Positions 15,528 to 24,495 of a DNA stretch of 49,926 bases are shown piece by piece (the stretch's first letter is position 1; each line of letters begins with the position of its first letter). Position numbers and translations under genes: made by a program. The stretch is from an uncultured Oscillospiraceae bacterium (GTDB lineage Bacteria; Bacillota; Clostridia; Oscillospirales; Oscillospiraceae): NCBI GenBank assembly GCA_947631865.1, contig CANRNF010000013.1, positions 1-49,926 on the forward strand, given 5' to 3'. The notes beneath the pieces are model-generated. The model saw only the letters and a program-made list of their open reading frames with translations. It was not told the DNA's origin and made no database searches.

Positions 15528-16928
15528 ATGCGTTTTTATAACGACCTGACCATGCAGAAAGAGGATTTTGTCCCCATCAACGAGGGCAAGGTCACCATGT
15601 ACAGCTGCGGCCCCACGGTGTACAACTATATCCACGTGGGCAACGCCCGGCCCATCATCATGTTCGACGTGCTGCGCCGGTATCTGGAATACCGGGGCTA
15701 CGAGGTGACCTTCGTGCAGAACTTCACCGACGTGGACGACAAGATCATCAAAAAGGCCAATGAGGAGGGCGTCTCCTCCGCGGATATTGCGGAGAAGTAT
15801 ATCGCCGAGTACTGGAAGGACGTGAAGGCCCTGGGCGTCCGGGAGGCCACCGTCCACCCCAAGGCCACCGAGAACATCCCCCAGATCATCGAGCTGGTCC
15901 AGACCCTCATCGACAAGGGCTACGCCTATGAGGTGAACGGGGACGTGTACTACCGCACCGCCAAGTTCAAGGGCTACGGCAAGCTGAGCCACCAGAACCT
16001 GGACGACTTGATGTCCGGCGCCCGGGTGGAGGTCAACGATGTGAAGGAGAATCCCATGGACTTCGCCCTGTGGAAGGCCGCCAAGCCCGGCGAGCCCGCC
16101 TGGGAGTCCCCCTGGGGCATGGGCCGGCCCGGCTGGCACATCGAGTGCTCCGCCATGTCGAACCGCTATCTGGGCCGCACCATCGACATCCATACCGGCG
16201 GCAAGGACCTGGTCTTCCCCCACCACGAGAACGAGATCGCCCAGTCTGAGGCCGCCAACGGCGTCCCCTTCGTCCACTACTGGCTGCACAACGGTTTCAT
16301 CAACGTGGATAACAAGAAAATGTCCAAATCCCTGGGCAACTTCTTCACCGTCCGGGAGGCCGCCGGGGTATACGGCTACGACTGCATCCGCATGTTCATG
16401 CTCATGAGCCATTACCGCTCCCCCCTGAACTACTCCACCGACGTGCTGGAGCAGGCCCAGGCCGCCCTGGACAGGCTCAAGACCGCCAAGGACAACCTGG
16501 ACTTCTTCGCCGAAAACGGCCGGGACGGGGACCTGTCCCCGGAGGACGCCGCCTTTGCGGCCGGCTTGGACAAGTACCGTCAGCGGTTCGTGGAGGTCAT
16601 GGACGACGACTTCAACACCGCCGACGCCGTATCCGTCATCTTCGAGCTGGTCCGTGACGTGAACGCCGCCGTGAGCCCCGCCGCCGACCCCTCCAAGGCC
16701 CTGGCCAAAGCCTGCCGGGATATTTTCCTGGAGCTGTGCGATGTGCTGGGCATCCCCTTCGGCCAGGCGGAGGACCTGGACAGGGAGATCGAGGGTCAAA
16801 TCGCCGCCCGCCAGGCAGCCCGCAAGGCCAAAAATTGGGCCGAAGCGGACCGTATCCGGGACGAGTTGAAGGCCGCCGGGATCATCCTGGAGGACACCCC
16901 CCAGGGCGTCAAATGGCATAGGGCTTGA
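15528..16928 (+). CDS. cysS: Cysteinyl-tRNA synthetase
   Basis: A 466-aa class Ia synthetase. SCGPTVYNYIHVGNARP holds the zinc Cys and the HIGH-equivalent (HVGN). The insertion carries WHIECSAMS and GGKDLVFPHHENEIAQ with the other zinc ligands, and KMSKSLGN is the ATP loop. A C-terminal DALR-type anticodon domain follows. It charges tRNA-Cys. It starts 3 bp after cysE with AAAGGAG inside the cysE end, and is closed by a strong terminator. Confidence 0.97.
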   Translation: MRFYNDLTMQKEDFVPINEGKVTMYSCGPTVYNYIHVGNARPIIMFDVLRRYLEYRGYEVTFVQNFTDVDDKIIKKANEEGVSSADIAEKYIAEYWKDVKALGVREATVHPKATENIPQIIELVQTLIDKGYAYEVNGDVYYRTAKFKGYGKLSHQNLDDLMSGARVEVNDVKENPMDFALWKAAKPGEPAWESPWGMGRPGWHIECSAMSNRYLGRTIDIHTGGKDLVFPHHENEIAQSEAANGVPFVHYWLHNGFINVDNKKMSKSLGNFFTVREAAGVYGYDCIRMFMLMSHYRSPLNYSTDVLEQAQAALDRLKTAKDNLDFFAENGRDGDLSPEDAAFAAGLDKYRQRFVEVMDDDFNTADAVSVIFELVRDVNAAVSPAADPSKALAKACRDIFLELCDVLGIPFGQAEDLDREIEGQIAARQAARKAKNWAEADRIRDELKAAGIILEDTPQGVKWHRA

Positions 16929-16946
16929 CCGCTAAGACAAATTAAC

Positions 16947-16980
16947 TGCCGCAGGCAAATGCCTGCGGCATTCTTTTTTT
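16947..16980 (+). terminator. Terminator after cysS
   Basis: A 10-bp perfect stem (TGCCGCAGGC / GCCTGCGGCA), loop AAAT, followed by TTCTTTTTTTATTT: a textbook intrinsic terminator. Confidence 0.93.
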
Positions 16981-16989
16981 ATTTACATG

Positions 16990-17018
16990 TTGACATTTTG
17001 AAATATTTGTGTTAAGTT
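16990..17018 (+). promoter_or_regulatory. Promoter of the pseudokinase-lectin gene
   Basis: Perfect -35 TTGACA (16990-16995), 17-bp spacer, -10 TAAGTT (17013-17018). This makes the next gene an independent unit just after the cysS terminator. Confidence 0.7.
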
Positions 17019-17071
17019 TGTTTCATATCGTAACCAAATTGTAACTTTTCTGGGAGCAAAGGTGACTGTCG

Positions 17072-19483
17072 ATGACGGATACGGAAATGAATCCGGCGGC
17101 CTCCCTGGCGGGCTATCTCTGCCAGACCACGCCGGAGCAGGCGGTAAAGGCGGCCATGGAGCTGTGCGAGCAGCTGCCGGGGGACCCGGAGGGGTTCCAC
17201 GGCGGCGTCTGGCCGGGGAACGTGACCTTGGACGGGGACGGCAAGGCTGTCCTCGGTATGCCCATGTCCACTCCCGCGGCCCAGCGGCCCGCCAACCAGG
17301 TGGAATACCTGGCCCCGGAGTTCTTCTGGGATGGGTCTACCTCCGCTGCCGCGGATGTGTTTTCCGTCGGTCTCATGATATACGCCGGGTGCAGCAAGGG
17401 CTTCCTGCCCTTCCAGCCCGCGAAAGACGACTTGTCCAACCAGGAGCGGGCCTCCGCCCTTCGCAGGCGGATGAAGGGTGAGGCCATCCCAGCCCCCGAG
17501 GGCGTCAGCGAGGACCTGAAGAAGGTCCTGGAAAAGGCCCTGGCCTACAAGCCGGAGGACCGGTATATCACCGCCAAGGAGATGCTCTTCGCCCTGCACT
17601 GGACGGACGAGGCCCTGGGTCCCGACAAGGACAAGGACGCCGCGGCAGCGGCGGCCATACCGGAAGCGGAGGCTGCCGAGCCTGTCCCTGAGGCTCCTGC
17701 GGAGGCCCCCGTTACGCCGGAGGCGCCCCCCGAGCCCGAGGAGACGACCGAGGAGATGCTCCGGGAGGCGGACGCCGTCCTGGCGGCAGCAGCAGCCGCT
17801 GCGGCGGTAGCTGCAGGCGGCGCGGCCGTGGCCGCCGGTGAGGCGGAGAAAGCCGCCGAAGGCGCCGGGGGCGGCGAGGCGCCCGCCGGCAATGCCGAGG
17901 ACGGTCAGCCTGAGGACAGCAAGACCTCCGCCGAAGAGGCTTCCCCTGCCCAGACAGAGGGCGGCCAGGACTTCGTGAAAGAGGCTCCCTCGGACGGCGC
18001 GGACGGAAAGGCCGCGGCTGCGGCAGCCGCAGTCGGCACAGCCGGCGCCGCGGCGGCAGCAGCTGGAGCCGCGGCAAAAAAGGAATATAAGGTCCGCAAG
18101 GACTTTGAGAAGTCCCCCGACCGGAAGGCCCCCACCGTGGCCCCGGCCAAGAAGAAAAAATCCAAGGCGGTACCCATCCTGTGCGGCATCGCGGCAGCGG
18201 TACTGCTGGGCAGCGTGGGCTACATGGTCTACGGCAGCAGGACTCCTGGCCACACCGAGCCCTCGCCCCTGTTCACCCCGGACAGCGCCGAGGATGCGTC
18301 CATGGAAACGTCCCCCACCCCCCTGGTTATCACCCCCGAGCCAACCGGTACGGCCAAGCCCACCGACGAGCCTGAGACGGCCCCCGACGGCACGGCCGAA
18401 CCCGGCGCGACGCCTGGCGAGGATGGCATCGTCCCCGGTGACGACAGCGTCATCATCGTCACCCCCGCCCCCGGCACCATCGGCGGCGCGGTCACTGCGG
18501 GCGCCCTGGCCGGTGAGGCCGGCAGCGGCGAGCAGACCGGCGGCAATACCGGTGGGACGCCCGGCGGCGCTGGGTCCAGCGGAAGCGCAGGGACGACCCC
18601 CGGCGGCAGCGCGGGCACAGGCTCCGGTACAAGCTCCGGCGCGGGCACAGGCTCCGGGAACACCAGCACGGGCTCTGGCGCAGGCACCAGTGGTACAGGG
18701 TCCGGCGGCAGCACGTCCTGGGGCGGCGGCACTGGCTCCGGCGGCGGTACATCCTGGGGCGGCAACACCGGCTCCGGCGGCGGTACATCCTGGGGTGGCA
18801 ACACCGGCTCCGGCGGCGGCTCCACCACGACCCCTGCGCCCTCCTACACGGTCTCCCCCGCGGACGACACGGTGTACATCACCGGCGTGGGCGTGAACGT
18901 CCGCTCCGGCCCGGGCACCAGCTATCCCATCATCGGCTCCGCCAACACCGGCTATGAGCTGAAGCGCACCGGCACCTCCGGCGACTGGAGCCGGGTGACC
19001 TTCAAGGGCACCACAGGCTTCGTGTCCAACACATACCTGTCCACCACGAACCCCACTCCCTCTGCCACCGCGCAGCCCCAGCAGACGGCGCAGCCCGCGC
19101 CCCGGTACACCGTCACCGGCGGCGACCTGACCTACACCGACGCCAAGACCCAGGCCCAGAGCCAGGGCGGCCTCACCGTCATCCGCTCCGACGACGACTT
19201 TGAAGCCGTGGCACGGCAGCTGGATAACGGCGGCAGCGGCGTGGAATACGCCTGGCTGGGCGTGGAGTACGACAGCGCCTTCGACTGCTGGCGCTGGTCC
19301 GACGGTTCGGTCCTCTACACCGGCGACAGCCATTGGGCGGCCGGTAACCCCAAGGCCGGCGACGATTTAGTTCTGCTGGCCAGACAGGACGGCTCCTGGA
19401 AGTTTGTCAGCTTGTCCTCCTCCACTTTCGACCCCGCCGACAGCGCCTATGCCGGAAAGCTGGGCTACGTCACGGGCTCGTAA
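17072..19483 (+). CDS. Membrane pseudokinase with SH3b and lectin-like domains
   Basis: An 803-aa protein. Residues about 20-185 resemble the C-lobe of a Hanks-type kinase: H43-G-G-V-W-P-G-N50 stands where HRDxxPxN is expected, GMP (62-64) stands for DFG, APE is kept (81-83), followed by DVFSVGLMIY and a final helix with KPEDRY. The N-lobe and ATP lysine are absent, so no kinase activity is expected. An Ala/Glu/Pro-rich stretch (about 190-350) leads to KKKK and one membrane segment (about 366-388). Outside lie a Gly/Ser/Thr linker with TSWGGN repeats (about 470-590), a bacterial SH3 domain (about 600-655, VNVRSGPGTSYP) and a C-type-lectin-like domain (about 683-800, YAWLGVEY and WRWSDGS) without the usual cysteines. 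A wall-sensing scaffold is inferred. Confidence 0.85.
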   Translation: MTDTEMNPAASLAGYLCQTTPEQAVKAAMELCEQLPGDPEGFHGGVWPGNVTLDGDGKAVLGMPMSTPAAQRPANQVEYLAPEFFWDGSTSAAADVFSVGLMIYAGCSKGFLPFQPAKDDLSNQERASALRRRMKGEAIPAPEGVSEDLKKVLEKALAYKPEDRYITAKEMLFALHWTDEALGPDKDKDAAAAAAIPEAEAAEPVPEAPAEAPVTPEAPPEPEETTEEMLREADAVLAAAAAAAAVAAGGAAVAAGEAEKAAEGAGGGEAPAGNAEDGQPEDSKTSAEEASPAQTEGGQDFVKEAPSDGADGKAAAAAAAVGTAGAAAAAAGAAAKKEYKVRKDFEKSPDRKAPTVAPAKKKKSKAVPILCGIAAAVLLGSVGYMVYGSRTPGHTEPSPLFTPDSAEDASMETSPTPLVITPEPTGTAKPTDEPETAPDGTAEPGATPGEDGIVPGDDSVIIVTPAPGTIGGAVTAGALAGEAGSGEQTGGNTGGTPGGAGSSGSAGTTPGGSAGTGSGTSSGAGTGSGNTSTGSGAGTSGTGSGGSTSWGGGTGSGGGTSWGGNTGSGGGTSWGGNTGSGGGSTTTPAPSYTVSPADDTVYITGVGVNVRSGPGTSYPIIGSANTGYELKRTGTSGDWSRVTFKGTTGFVSNTYLSTTNPTPSATAQPQQTAQPAPRYTVTGGDLTYTDAKTQAQSQGGLTVIRSDDDFEAVARQLDNGGSGVEYAWLGVEYDSAFDCWRWSDGSVLYTGDSHWAAGNPKAGDDLVLLARQDGSWKFVSLSSSTFDPADSAYAGKLGYVTGS

Positions 19484-19498
19484 GAGCACACAAGCTCA

Positions 19499-19532
19499 GA
19501 GCGCACTGCTTTTCGCAGTGCGCTCCTTTTTT
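19499..19532. terminator. Bidirectional terminator
   Basis: An 11-bp perfect stem (GAGCGCACTGC / GCAGTGCGCTC), loop TTTTC, with a T-run on the plus side; it separates the pseudokinase gene from the convergent GH13 gene. Confidence 0.92.
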
Positions 19533-19538
19533 ATCTTT

Positions 19539-21191
19539 TTATATCGTCTCCACAGAGTAGGACCCGTTCGCCCGGTCCACCCGGCACCGGACCGTCTCGG
19601 CCCCGCAGCGGCGGGTGAACTGGACCGTCCCGTTCCCGGCCTGCTCAAAGCGGATATCCCCGGTCCGCAGGGCGGGATGGGCGTTTTTGAGCCCCGCCAG
19701 GTCCTTATACAGCGCCAGCAGTTCCCGGTCCTCCCGGCCCCAGGGATAGGGCAGCCGGTTCATGGGGTCCTTACCCCCGGTGAGGCCCGCCTCGTCCCCG
19801 TAGTAGATGACCGGGGACCCGGGCAGGGCAAACTGCAGAAACGCCGCGGTCCGCCGGGCGCTCCGGCCGGGCAGCAGGGTGCCCACCCGCTCGGTGTCAT
19901 GGGTGCCCAGCACCGCCATGGTGCAGTCCAGGGCGGCGGCGGGATAGTGCTCGGCGATCTCCTCCACCGTCTTGGCAAGAGCTTCGCCGTCGTCACGGCC
20001 GGCGGCAAAGTTCACAATGGCCGTGCGGAAGGGGTAGTTGATGACCCCGTCCAGCTCCGCGCCGGTGAAGTACCGCCGCCGGACAGAGTAGCTGATCTTG
20101 TTGGAGGCGTCCTCCCAGACCTCGCCGATGACCACGTCATTGGGGTCCACCGCCTTCACCCGCGCCCGCAGCGCAGCCAGGAATTCGTCCGGGATCTCGT
20201 CCGCCACGTCCAGGCGGAACCCGTCCGCCCCCCGGCGCAGCCATGTGGCCACTACGCCGTCCTCGCCCAGGATATATTCCATGTAGTCCGGGTCCAGCTC
20301 ATTGACGCAGGGCATCACCTCTACGCCCCACCAAGCCGTATATTTCCGGGGAAATTCCTGAAAATCGTACCACTTATAGTACTTTGAGGCGGGTCCAGCC
20401 GACACCGCTCCCCCACCGAACTCGCCGGTCGCGTCAAAATACACGCTGTGGCTGCCCGTGTGGGAGAACACCCCGTCCAGTATGACCCGCAGGCCCTTCT
20501 CATGGGCGGCCCGGCACAGGGCGGAGAAATCCTCCACCGTGCCCAGCATGGGGTCCACCTGCATGTAGTCCGCCGCGTCGTAGCGGTGGTTAGACCAGGC
20601 CTTCACGATGGGGTTCAGGTAGATGACCTTTACGCCCAGGCCAGCGATGTAGTCCAGCTTCTCCATGATGCCCCGCAGGTTGCCCCCGGCAAAATCGGTG
20701 GCGTTCCGGGCCTGGGGCGTGAACGTGGCGAAGTCCCGTACCGTGTAGGGCCGGAGCTTTCCCGTGAGGTCGCAGTCCCCGCTCTTATAGAAGCGGTCGG
20801 GGAAGATCTGGTAGTACACCGCGCCCCGATAGCTCTCCGGCGGGTCGTAGTCCGCGGGCAGCACGGAGAGCTGCCACGGGTCCCCCGCGCCTATGTTGGT
20901 GCCGTTCCTGGTCCGGAACAGGTCGTAGTTCCCGTTCTTATCCCAGATATGGAAATGATAGAAATACAGTCCCGGCGTTTGGACGCACAGTTCCCCGTGG
21001 AATACGTCGTAGGGCCCTTCGGCCTCCCCCTTTTCCAGGGGCGTGTCCTCCAGTCCCTCGGCAGCGAGTATCGCCTTATAGGCGCCGCACTCCGACGGGA
21101 CGCGCAGCCGTATGCGGCATTCCTGCCCCGCCTTCACGGGGCCGAAGGGGTCCTTGTACCGGATATCTCCGCAGTCAAACAGAATATTCAA
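19539..21191 (-). CDS. GH13 alpha-glycosidase (neopullulanase/maltogenic type)
   Basis: A 550-aa cytosolic GH13 enzyme without signal peptide. An N-terminal beta-sandwich of about 120 residues, as in CBM34-containing cyclomaltodextrinases, precedes the barrel that opens with AVYYQIFPDRF. Catalytic residues are visible: nucleophile Asp in GFRLDVAD, acid Glu in VIGEVWED, and Asp in LGTHDTERV. It should hydrolyse alpha-1,4 (possibly alpha-1,6) links of maltodextrins, consistent with the glycogen genes at 35-40 kb. The start is taken as TTG 21191, seven bases after GGAGG; the in-frame ATG 57 bases further up overlaps unrelated sequence. Confidence 0.9.
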   Translation of the reverse strand: MNILFDCGDIRYKDPFGPVKAGQECRIRLRVPSECGAYKAILAAEGLEDTPLEKGEAEGPYDVFHGELCVQTPGLYFYHFHIWDKNGNYDLFRTRNGTNIGAGDPWQLSVLPADYDPPESYRGAVYYQIFPDRFYKSGDCDLTGKLRPYTVRDFATFTPQARNATDFAGGNLRGIMEKLDYIAGLGVKVIYLNPIVKAWSNHRYDAADYMQVDPMLGTVEDFSALCRAAHEKGLRVILDGVFSHTGSHSVYFDATGEFGGGAVSAGPASKYYKWYDFQEFPRKYTAWWGVEVMPCVNELDPDYMEYILGEDGVVATWLRRGADGFRLDVADEIPDEFLAALRARVKAVDPNDVVIGEVWEDASNKISYSVRRRYFTGAELDGVINYPFRTAIVNFAAGRDDGEALAKTVEEIAEHYPAAALDCTMAVLGTHDTERVGTLLPGRSARRTAAFLQFALPGSPVIYYGDEAGLTGGKDPMNRLPYPWGREDRELLALYKDLAGLKNAHPALRTGDIRFEQAGNGTVQFTRRCGAETVRCRVDRANGSYSVETI

Positions 21192-21264
21192 ATGGTCTCC
21201 TCCAAGGAAAAGCCCCCGCTTTCCGGCGGGGGCGTATTGGTCCTGCACAGGTCACCAAAAAGGC

Positions 21265-22848
21265 TCAACCCCGATAGTCGTCTGGGTCGTCGTCAGACGG
21301 AGCGGGATCCTCATCAAAATCCAGCCCCTCATCGGACTCGTACCGCCTGCCGCCGCCGGAATGGCGGCCATTGTAAGCGCCGCCGTCGGCCTCGTCCCCA
21401 TAGTCCTCCTCCGGCTCGTCATAGCGGTCACGGGGCTCGTCGAAGTACCCGGCGGGCTCGTCGTCCTCCCGGGGCACCTCCAGCCATTGGGCCTCCTGCC
21501 GGGCCCTGGATACCGCCCGCTCCTTGCGGGCGCGGCGCAGGGTGTGCAGATGGTGCAGCCGCTGGATAAAGTAGATGAGCATCAGCAGCAGATAGATGCC
21601 GAAGATGATGACCAGGATGGACACGATCTGGCGCACGGCCGGGGCCTGGACCATGCTCTTGAGCTGGGTGCGCAGGTAGTCCACCCGGGATATATCCGAG
21701 GTGGTGGCCGCCACCAGGCGGGAGGAGCCGTGGTCCGTCCCGTCCACGTAGACCGTCACGGTGCCCAGGTATGTCCCGGCGCTGATGGGCGCCTCCAGGG
21801 TCGTGCCCGACTGCTCATGGTTGTATTGGATGGCGTATTCCACCTGGCCCAGCTCCTGGTCGTTGGGCAGGAGCAGGGAGATGGTGTTCTCCGCCCGGAC
21901 GCCCAGAGTGGCGGGCGAGCCCATCTCCACCTCCACGGTGTCCAGGGTGTCGTAGGGGTTCAGGATCTCCCGGTAGCTGTAGTTATTGAAGGCCCAGTCG
22001 AACAGGTTGATGGCGTCCCGGAACTGGTCGCCGTTCTGGGCGCCCAATATCACGGCCACCACGTTCACGCTGTTATAGTCCGCCGCGGCCACCAGGCAGC
22101 TGCCCAGGGCGGCGGAATAGCCGGTCTTCAGACCGTAGGCGTTCTCATAGTAGAACTCGCTGCTGGGGTCCAGCAGGTAGTTGGCGTTGGTCACGGTGCG
22201 GCTGCCGGCCACCTCCGTGGCGCCGATGGTATAGCTGGCGGCCCGGCTCACGTCCAGCACGGCGGGCTTCGTCACCAGCTGGCGGCAGATGAGGGCCAGG
22301 TCGTGGGCCGTGGTCTGGTGGACCTGGCCGTCGGCCACGGGCTGGCCGTTGGTGTTGGCAAAGTGGGTGTTGGTGCAGCCCAGCTCCTGGGCCCGGCGGT
22401 TCATGGACTCCACGAAGGCGTCGATGGACCCGCCAACCCGCTCGGCCAGGATGTTGCAGGCGTCCGCCGCGGACTTCAGAAGGGAGCAGTACAGAAGCTC
22501 GATCACGGACAGGTGCTCGCCGGGCACGATGGCCGGGTCCGCGGTGATGCTGTCCGCGTTCAGGTTATAGCGGAAGTTCTCCGAGGCGGTGACCTCCTCA
22601 GACAGGGTCAGGGTGTTGGCGTCGATGGCCTCGGCCGCCAGCAGCGCCGTCATGAGCATGGTGAGGCCGCCGGGGAACATGGCCATGTCCCCGTTCTTCT
22701 GGTACAGGATGTCGCCGGTGTCCGCGTCGATGAGCACGACGGACTGCGCGTTCGTCGTGGGCTCGTCCAGGGCCAGGGCGTGGACGGGCAGCATCAGCAC
22801 GAACAGCGATATAGCGAGCAGGAGGGACAAAAGCCTATATTTTTTCAT
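21265..22848 (-). CDS. DacA-like penicillin-binding protein, active site lost
   Basis: A 527-aa protein with a signal sequence (1-27) and the fold of low-molecular-weight D,D-carboxypeptidases (S11). The nucleophile motif SxxK reads G61-L-T-M64 in the otherwise conserved FPGGLTMLMTALL. SxN reads S126-A-A128. Only KTG (241-243, GLKTGYS) is intact. Both key changes are one base away from canonical codons. D-Ala removal and penicillin acylation are therefore unlikely. A PBP5_C-like domain follows, then a membrane segment (about 425-447) and an acidic, Asp/Glu/Pro-rich cytoplasmic tail. GGAGAATGAC precedes ATG 22848. A structural or muropeptide-binding role is inferred. Confidence 0.88.
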   Translation of the reverse strand: MKKYRLLSLLLAISLFVLMLPVHALALDEPTTNAQSVVLIDADTGDILYQKNGDMAMFPGGLTMLMTALLAAEAIDANTLTLSEEVTASENFRYNLNADSITADPAIVPGEHLSVIELLYCSLLKSAADACNILAERVGGSIDAFVESMNRRAQELGCTNTHFANTNGQPVADGQVHQTTAHDLALICRQLVTKPAVLDVSRAASYTIGATEVAGSRTVTNANYLLDPSSEFYYENAYGLKTGYSAALGSCLVAAADYNSVNVVAVILGAQNGDQFRDAINLFDWAFNNYSYREILNPYDTLDTVEVEMGSPATLGVRAENTISLLLPNDQELGQVEYAIQYNHEQSGTTLEAPISAGTYLGTVTVYVDGTDHGSSRLVAATTSDISRVDYLRTQLKSMVQAPAVRQIVSILVIIFGIYLLLMLIYFIQRLHHLHTLRRARKERAVSRARQEAQWLEVPREDDEPAGYFDEPRDRYDEPEEDYGDEADGGAYNGRHSGGGRRYESDEGLDFDEDPAPSDDDPDDYRG

Positions 22849-22967
22849 GTCATTCTCCGGTAAAGTGTGGTATGATATATCTACAGCGGACGAATGCCGT
22901 TCCCACCTATTATAAGAAATAATCATTGGAAAAGCAACCTTGATTTTTATTAAATATCGTTGTATAT

Positions 22968-23324
22968 ATGCAAAAGTCATCCCCTAAAAACAAGGCCGGG
23001 CGGCCCTGGGCGCTTTGGGCCCTGACGGCGGCGCTGCTGGCGGGCGTTCTGGGCTGGTACGCCCTGGACGGCCGGGCCCATGAAGTGTGCTCGGAGCCCC
23101 TGGACACCGCGTCCATCGCCGGGGCCGGGCCCCTGGATATCAACACCGCCACCGCCGACGAGCTGGACGGTCTGCCCGGTATCGGCCCCGCCCTGGCCCA
23201 GCGCATCATCGACCGGCGGGAGACCGCCGGCCCCTTCCGGGGTGAGGAGGATCTGCTGGCCGTGGAGGGCATCGGCCCGGCCACCTATGAGGACCTGGCA
23301 CCCTACATCGGCTTTTCATCCTGA
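22968..23324 (+). CDS. ComEA-like helix-hairpin-helix protein
   Basis: A 118-aa membrane-anchored protein: basic N-terminus, one membrane segment (about 14-32), short linker, then tandem helix-hairpin-helix motifs (DINTATADELDGLPGIGPALAQRII and FRGEEDLLAVEGIGP). This is the DNA-binding part of ComEA, the surface receptor in natural transformation, but the usual SLBB domain is missing, and no comEC lies nearby. ATG 22968 has no ribosome binding site and sits inside AT-rich promoter-like sequence, so a leaderless or very short-leader message is possible. It is followed by an M24 peptidase 24 bp on. Confidence 0.82.
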   Translation: MQKSSPKNKAGRPWALWALTAALLAGVLGWYALDGRAHEVCSEPLDTASIAGAGPLDINTATADELDGLPGIGPALAQRIIDRRETAGPFRGEEDLLAVEGIGPATYEDLAPYIGFSS

Positions 23325-23348
23325 CAAAACCTAAAGGAGAACAATCAT

Positions 23349-24416
23349 ATGGCACAGTCTCACGTGAAGAATATCCAGGCCCATTTGGGCGGGCTGCCCG
23401 CCCTGGTCATGACAGACGCGGTCAGCATCCGCTACGCCTGCGGCTTCCACATCGACGACGGCGCCGCCGTCATCACCCCGGACAAGGCCTGGGTGATCAC
23501 CGATTCCCGGTACGTGGAGGCGGCCACCGCGGCCATCCGGGACATGGAGGTGCTGTGTACCGGCGCGGGCCGGGGCCTGAACGCCATCCTGGGGGAGATT
23601 TTCGCTCAAAATCATCTGGCCTCCGCCGGAGCCAGCCCCTCCTATCTGAGCCACGCCCGGTGGCAGTGGCTGGAGCAGGCCATCGGCGTGCCCCTCACGG
23701 CCTCGGACCTGGTGAAAGAGCTGCGGGCCGGGAAGGACCAAAGCGAGGTGGACGCCATCGTGAAGGCCCAGCGCATCGCGGAGAGGGCCCTGGAGGACGT
23801 GCTGGGCTTCATCCGCCCCGGCGTCACGGAGAAGGACGTGACCGCGGAGCTGGTCTATAAGATGTACAAATACGGCGGCGAGGGCAACTCCTTCGACCCC
23901 ATCGTGGTCACCGGTGCCAAGACCTCCATGCCCCACGGCGTGCCCGGGGACGTGGTCATAAAGGACGGGGATTTCGTCACCATGGACTTCGGCGCCCTCT
24001 ACGACGGGTACTGCTCCGACATGACCCGCACCGTGGCGGTGGGTCACGCGACCGACGAGATGAAAAAGGTCTACGACACGGTCCTCCGCGCCCAGCTGGC
24101 CGGCATCGAGGCGGCGGGAAAGCCCGGCGCCACCGGCCGGGATATCCACGAGGCCGGCGCCAAGGTCATCGAGGCGGCGGGCTACGGGGAATACTTCGGC
24201 CACAGCTTCGGCCACAGCCTGGGCCTGGAGATCCACGAGGACCCGGGCGCTCACACGCGCAACGACAAGCCCATGCCCGAGGGCGCCGTCATCTCCGCCG
24301 AGCCGGGCATCTACCTGCCGGGTCGGTTCGGCGTGCGCATCGAGGACATGCTCTGGCTCCACGACGGGATGGCCGAGGACCTGACGAAAGCCCCGAAAGA
24401 ACTCATAGTGCTGTAA
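23349..24416 (+). CDS. Xaa-Pro aminopeptidase (M24 family)
   Basis: A 355-aa metallopeptidase. An N-terminal creatinase-like domain (1-125) is followed by a pita-bread domain whose five metal ligands are visible: two Asp in TMDFGALYDGYCSDMTR, His in GHSFGHSLGLEIHE, Glu in SAEPGIY and Glu in RIEDM. It removes N-terminal residues ahead of proline. It directly precedes efp, the usual arrangement in Firmicutes and sensible because EF-P relieves proline stalling. AAGGAG lies before the start. Confidence 0.94.
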   Translation: MAQSHVKNIQAHLGGLPALVMTDAVSIRYACGFHIDDGAAVITPDKAWVITDSRYVEAATAAIRDMEVLCTGAGRGLNAILGEIFAQNHLASAGASPSYLSHARWQWLEQAIGVPLTASDLVKELRAGKDQSEVDAIVKAQRIAERALEDVLGFIRPGVTEKDVTAELVYKMYKYGGEGNSFDPIVVTGAKTSMPHGVPGDVVIKDGDFVTMDFGALYDGYCSDMTRTVAVGHATDEMKKVYDTVLRAQLAGIEAAGKPGATGRDIHEAGAKVIEAAGYGEYFGHSFGHSLGLEIHEDPGAHTRNDKPMPEGAVISAEPGIYLPGRFGVRIEDMLWLHDGMAEDLTKAPKELIVL

Positions 24417-24425
24417 AAACAGGGG

Positions 24426-24454
24426 TTGCCAAGCGGGCGAAAATATAGTAGAAT
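24426..24454 (+). promoter_or_regulatory. efp promoter
   Basis: -35 TTGCCA (24426-24431), 17-bp spacer, -10 TAGAAT (24449-24454), about 42 bp before the efp start; lets efp be expressed apart from the peptidase gene. Confidence 0.75.
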
Positions 24455-24495
24455 GAATCGTTAAGACACATACAACTCATACGGAGGATAAGTAT

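Noticed and set aside
14856-16919. 687-aa open frame on the minus strand opposite cysE and cysS
   Set aside because: Shadow frame caused by high third-position GC; sequence is rich in Gly/His/Val/Leu without family motifs, and the plus strand carries two certain genes.
18700-18830. Possible frameshift or assembly problem in the TSWGGN repeat stretch
   Set aside because: The frame is kept through all repeats, and low-complexity Gly/Ser/Thr linkers are expected between a membrane anchor and SH3b domain.
17012-19333. 773-aa minus-strand frame opposite the pseudokinase gene
   Set aside because: Gly/Ala/Arg-rich shadow; the plus strand has a promoter, ribosome site, terminator and recognisable domains.
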